A stretch of DNA of 15,389 nt from CAZILN01 sp964540005 (GTDB taxonomy: Bacteria > Bacteroidota > Bacteroidia > Bacteroidales > SM23-62): assembly GCA_964540005.1 (NCBI GenBank), contig CAZILN010000153.1:1-15389 (forward strand), read 5' to 3'. The notes under the pieces were generated by a model, which worked only from the letters and a program-made list of their open reading frames with translations, made no database searches and was not told where the DNA came from. Positions 13,314 to 15,389 of this stretch are shown piece by piece. Within the stretch, counting starts at the first letter, position 1. Every line of letters starts with the position of its first letter. The translations under genes were made by a program, and so were the position numbers.

Positions 13314-15389
13314 ATGAATAAACAAGTAATGAAACATTTAACCGGTCTCCTGAATCTCAGCATCATTCTATTCCTGATGACTGCATGTGGCCAGAGATGG
13401 ACAGAATCGGAACAAGACGGAATAATGAAGGTTACCAACAAAGGAGGACAGACACTTGCTTACTCACCCGAATCAGGGGTAACTATACTTACCGTGAACA
13501 GATTCGGGTTCAAGGACCTGAACCGTAACGGATCTTTGGATATTTATGAGGACTGGAGGTTGCCTGCCGATCAAAGGGCTGCCGATCTTGCAACTAAAAT
13601 GTCTGTCGAACAAATCGCCGGACTGATGCTTTACAGCAGCCATCAAAGTATCCCGGGTGGCGGATTCAGAGGGAGAAATACCTACAATGGTCTGCCGCTT
13701 GATGAAAGCGGGGCGAAATCCTCTGACCTGTCCGATCAGCAGATTGAGTTCCTTACAAATGATAACCTGCGGCATGTATTGATTACTTCAGTCGAGAGTC
13801 CTGAAGTGGCAGCTGGCTGGAACAACAATGCCCAGGCACTGGTGGAGGGCCTCGGGCTAGGTATACCGGTAAATAACAGTACCGATCCCAGGCACCAGGC
13901 TGATTCTGATGAAGAATATTTACTTGGGGCAGGAGGAAATATTTCAAGATGGCCCGGTTCCATCGGTCTGGCTGCAAGTTTCGATCCTGAGCTGGTCAGG
14001 CAATTCGGAGAAATAGCATCTATAGAATACAGGGCACTTGGATTATCCACGGCCCTGTCTCCCCAGGTGGACCTGGCCACTGATCCGAGATGGTACAGGT
14101 TCGGAGGTACATTCGGACCCAGTCCTGAACTTTCAACCGATATGGCAAGGGCCTATGTAGATGGTTTTCAGACCTCAACTGCGGAGAAAGTGATATCAGG
14201 CGGTTGGGGATACCAGAGTGTGAATGCCATGGCAAAGCACTGGCCAGGGGGAGGTGCAGGAGAAGGTGGCAGGGATGCCCATTATGGTTTTGGGAAATTT
14301 GCAGTATTCCCCGGCGATAATTTACAAACACATATGATACCCTTTATCGATGGGGCATTTGATCTGGAGGGCGGTACAAAAATGGCTTCAGCGATTATGC
14401 CCTATTATACAATATCAACCGATCAGGATCCCGGAGGAGAGAACGTGGGAAATGCCTTCAGCAAGTATTTTATTACTGATATCCTGAGAGAAAAATATGG
14501 CTTTGACGGGGTTGTTTGCACAGACTGGGGCGTCACAAGGGATGATGCGGGTATGGCTGCTTTTGGAGCTACACCCTGGGGTGTGGAACATCTCAGCGAA
14601 AACGAGAAGCATTACAGGGTTATTATGGCAGGATGTGACCAGTTCGGTGGTAATAATGATGCCGAACCGGTCATCGGGGCTTTCCGGATGGGAGTTGATG
14701 AATTCGGAGAGGAGTTCATGCAGGCACGGTTCGAGCAGTCCGCTGTCAGGCTCCTTAAAAACATTTTCCGCGTCGGACTCTTTGAAAATCCTTACCTGGA
14801 TGTCGCTGAAACAGTATCATTAGTAGGAAATGCCGATTTCATGACTGCAGGATACCAAGCCCAGTTGAAATCCATAGTCATGCTTAAGAACAAGGATAAT
14901 GTTCTCCCTGCCCAGAAGGATCAAACAGTTTATATTCCAAAGAGGTATGTACCTGCTTCAAGAAATTTCTTTGGAGCTGAATCCCCTGAAAGATGGGAAG
15001 ATCCTATAAACCCGGAACTTACAGCAAAATATTTCAAAATTGCTGTTGAACCTTCAGAAGCTGATTTTGCCATTGTGGTGATCAATGCTCCCCGGGGCAA
15101 CCGGACGGCCGGGTACAGCGAGGAAGATGCTGAAAGAGGTGGCAATGGCTTCTTCCCTATAAGTCTGCAGTATAAAAAATACACCGCTACTGAAGCCCGG
15201 GATCCCAGCCTGGCGGGTGATCCCCGTGAAAATGATGTACTGAACCGTACATATAAGAATAAGAGCGTGGAAGTAAATAACAGCAGTGATCTGGATATGG
15301 TATTAAAAACCAGCAAAGCAATGAATGGCAAACCTGTTATAGTTATTCTGAGAATGTCCAATCCAACTGTTGTCGGAGAATTTGAAACT
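13314..15389 (+). CDS. Glycoside hydrolase family 3 lipoprotein, C-terminus cut off by window end
   Basis: The frame is open from ATG at 13314 to the end of the window (692 codons, no stop). The N-terminus is a lipoprotein signal with LFLMTAC giving acylation at C25, so the enzyme is probably bound to a membrane. Residues 68-80 form a calcium-loop-like stretch (DLNRNGSLDIYED). A GH3 domain follows: RAADLATKMSVEQIAGLM (about 90-107), AMAKHWPGGGAGEGGRDAHY with K308 and H309, and GVVCTDWG with D404 as the expected nucleophile. The C-terminal sandwich begins near 505 (KSIVMLKNKDNVLP). GH3 enzymes are retaining beta-glycosidases, mostly beta-glucosidases or beta-xylosidases; the substrate here is unknown. 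The gene is divergent from the preceding pair. Other carbohydrate genes may lie beyond the window. Confidence 0.92.
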   Translation, partial: MNKQVMKHLTGLLNLSIILFLMTACGQRWTESEQDGIMKVTNKGGQTLAYSPESGVTILTVNRFGFKDLNRNGSLDIYEDWRLPADQRAADLATKMSVEQIAGLMLYSSHQSIPGGGFRGRNTYNGLPLDESGAKSSDLSDQQIEFLTNDNLRHVLITSVESPEVAAGWNNNAQALVEGLGLGIPVNNSTDPRHQADSDEEYLLGAGGNISRWPGSIGLAASFDPELVRQFGEIASIEYRALGLSTALSPQVDLATDPRWYRFGGTFGPSPELSTDMARAYVDGFQTSTAEKVISGGWGYQSVNAMAKHWPGGGAGEGGRDAHYGFGKFAVFPGDNLQTHMIPFIDGAFDLEGGTKMASAIMPYYTISTDQDPGGENVGNAFSKYFITDILREKYGFDGVVCTDWGVTRDDAGMAAFGATPWGVEHLSENEKHYRVIMAGCDQFGGNNDAEPVIGAFRMGVDEFGEEFMQARFEQSAVRLLKNIFRVGLFENPYLDVAETVSLVGNADFMTAGYQAQLKSIVMLKNKDNVLPAQKDQTVYIPKRYVPASRNFFGAESPERWEDPINPELTAKYFKIAVEPSEADFAIVVINAPRGNRTAGYSEEDAERGGNGFFPISLQYKKYTATEARDPSLAGDPRENDVLNRTYKNKSVEVNNSSDLDMVLKTSKAMNGKPVIVILRMSNPTVVGEFET

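Noticed and set aside
13244..13441. Short minus-strand frame across the GH3 start
   Set aside because: It overlaps the GH3 lipoprotein signal and has no recognisable domain.
14930..15361. 143-codon minus-strand frame with hydrophobic start within the GH3 gene
   Set aside because: The plus-strand GH3 frame is continuous through it and has clear motifs; the antisense frame has no support.

Overview
The window looks like chromosomal DNA from a member of the Bacteroidota, probably the order Bacteroidales (inference). The signs are a DUF4249 protein next to a macroglobulin/TonB-plug-like secreted protein, the remnant of a type IX secretion sorting domain, carboxypeptidase-D-like regulatory domains, a GH3 lipoprotein, weak or absent Shine-Dalgarno sequences, and TAnnTTTG promoter boxes. 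No rRNA, tRNA, CRISPR array or insertion sequence was seen.

Layout. Positions 2-2069 (+) hold the C-terminus of a DUF4249 protein and, four bases on, a secreted MG2-type protein ending in a TonB-plug-like segment without a barrel; together they look like an envelope module. Positions 2200-2900 are a gene graveyard. A type IX secretion C-terminal domain (+) has an internal deletion and has lost its stop. It runs head-on into a truncated higA antitoxin (-), which is followed by a higB toxin (-) with its own internal deletion. The palindromic operator of the toxin-antitoxin operon is still intact. Positions 2912-5085 (-) hold gmhA and then the AAA+ gene comM.

Positions 5232-11207 (+) form a run of six genes: a voltage-gated K+ channel with a zinc-ribbon tail, a small tail-anchored protein, mutL, two tandem rhomboid proteases, and a membrane-anchored endonuclease/exonuclease/phosphatase-fold protein. 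The small protein and mutL are 3 bases apart and the later genes about 50-60 bases apart, so co-transcription is likely. The last gene overlaps its convergent neighbour by 8 bases.

Positions 11200-12972 (-) hold a secreted protein with a carboxypeptidase-D-like regulatory domain, then a short PLP-dependent threonine/serine dehydratase. A 341-base AT-rich intergenic stretch separates this pair from a divergent GH3 glycoside hydrolase lipoprotein that starts at 13314 and runs off the window end.

No wholly new system is evident. The parts most worth attention are the layered decay at 2200-2900, the barrel-less plug protein beside DUF4249, the MutL whose endonuclease motifs are not canonical, and the paired rhomboids with different active-site motifs.
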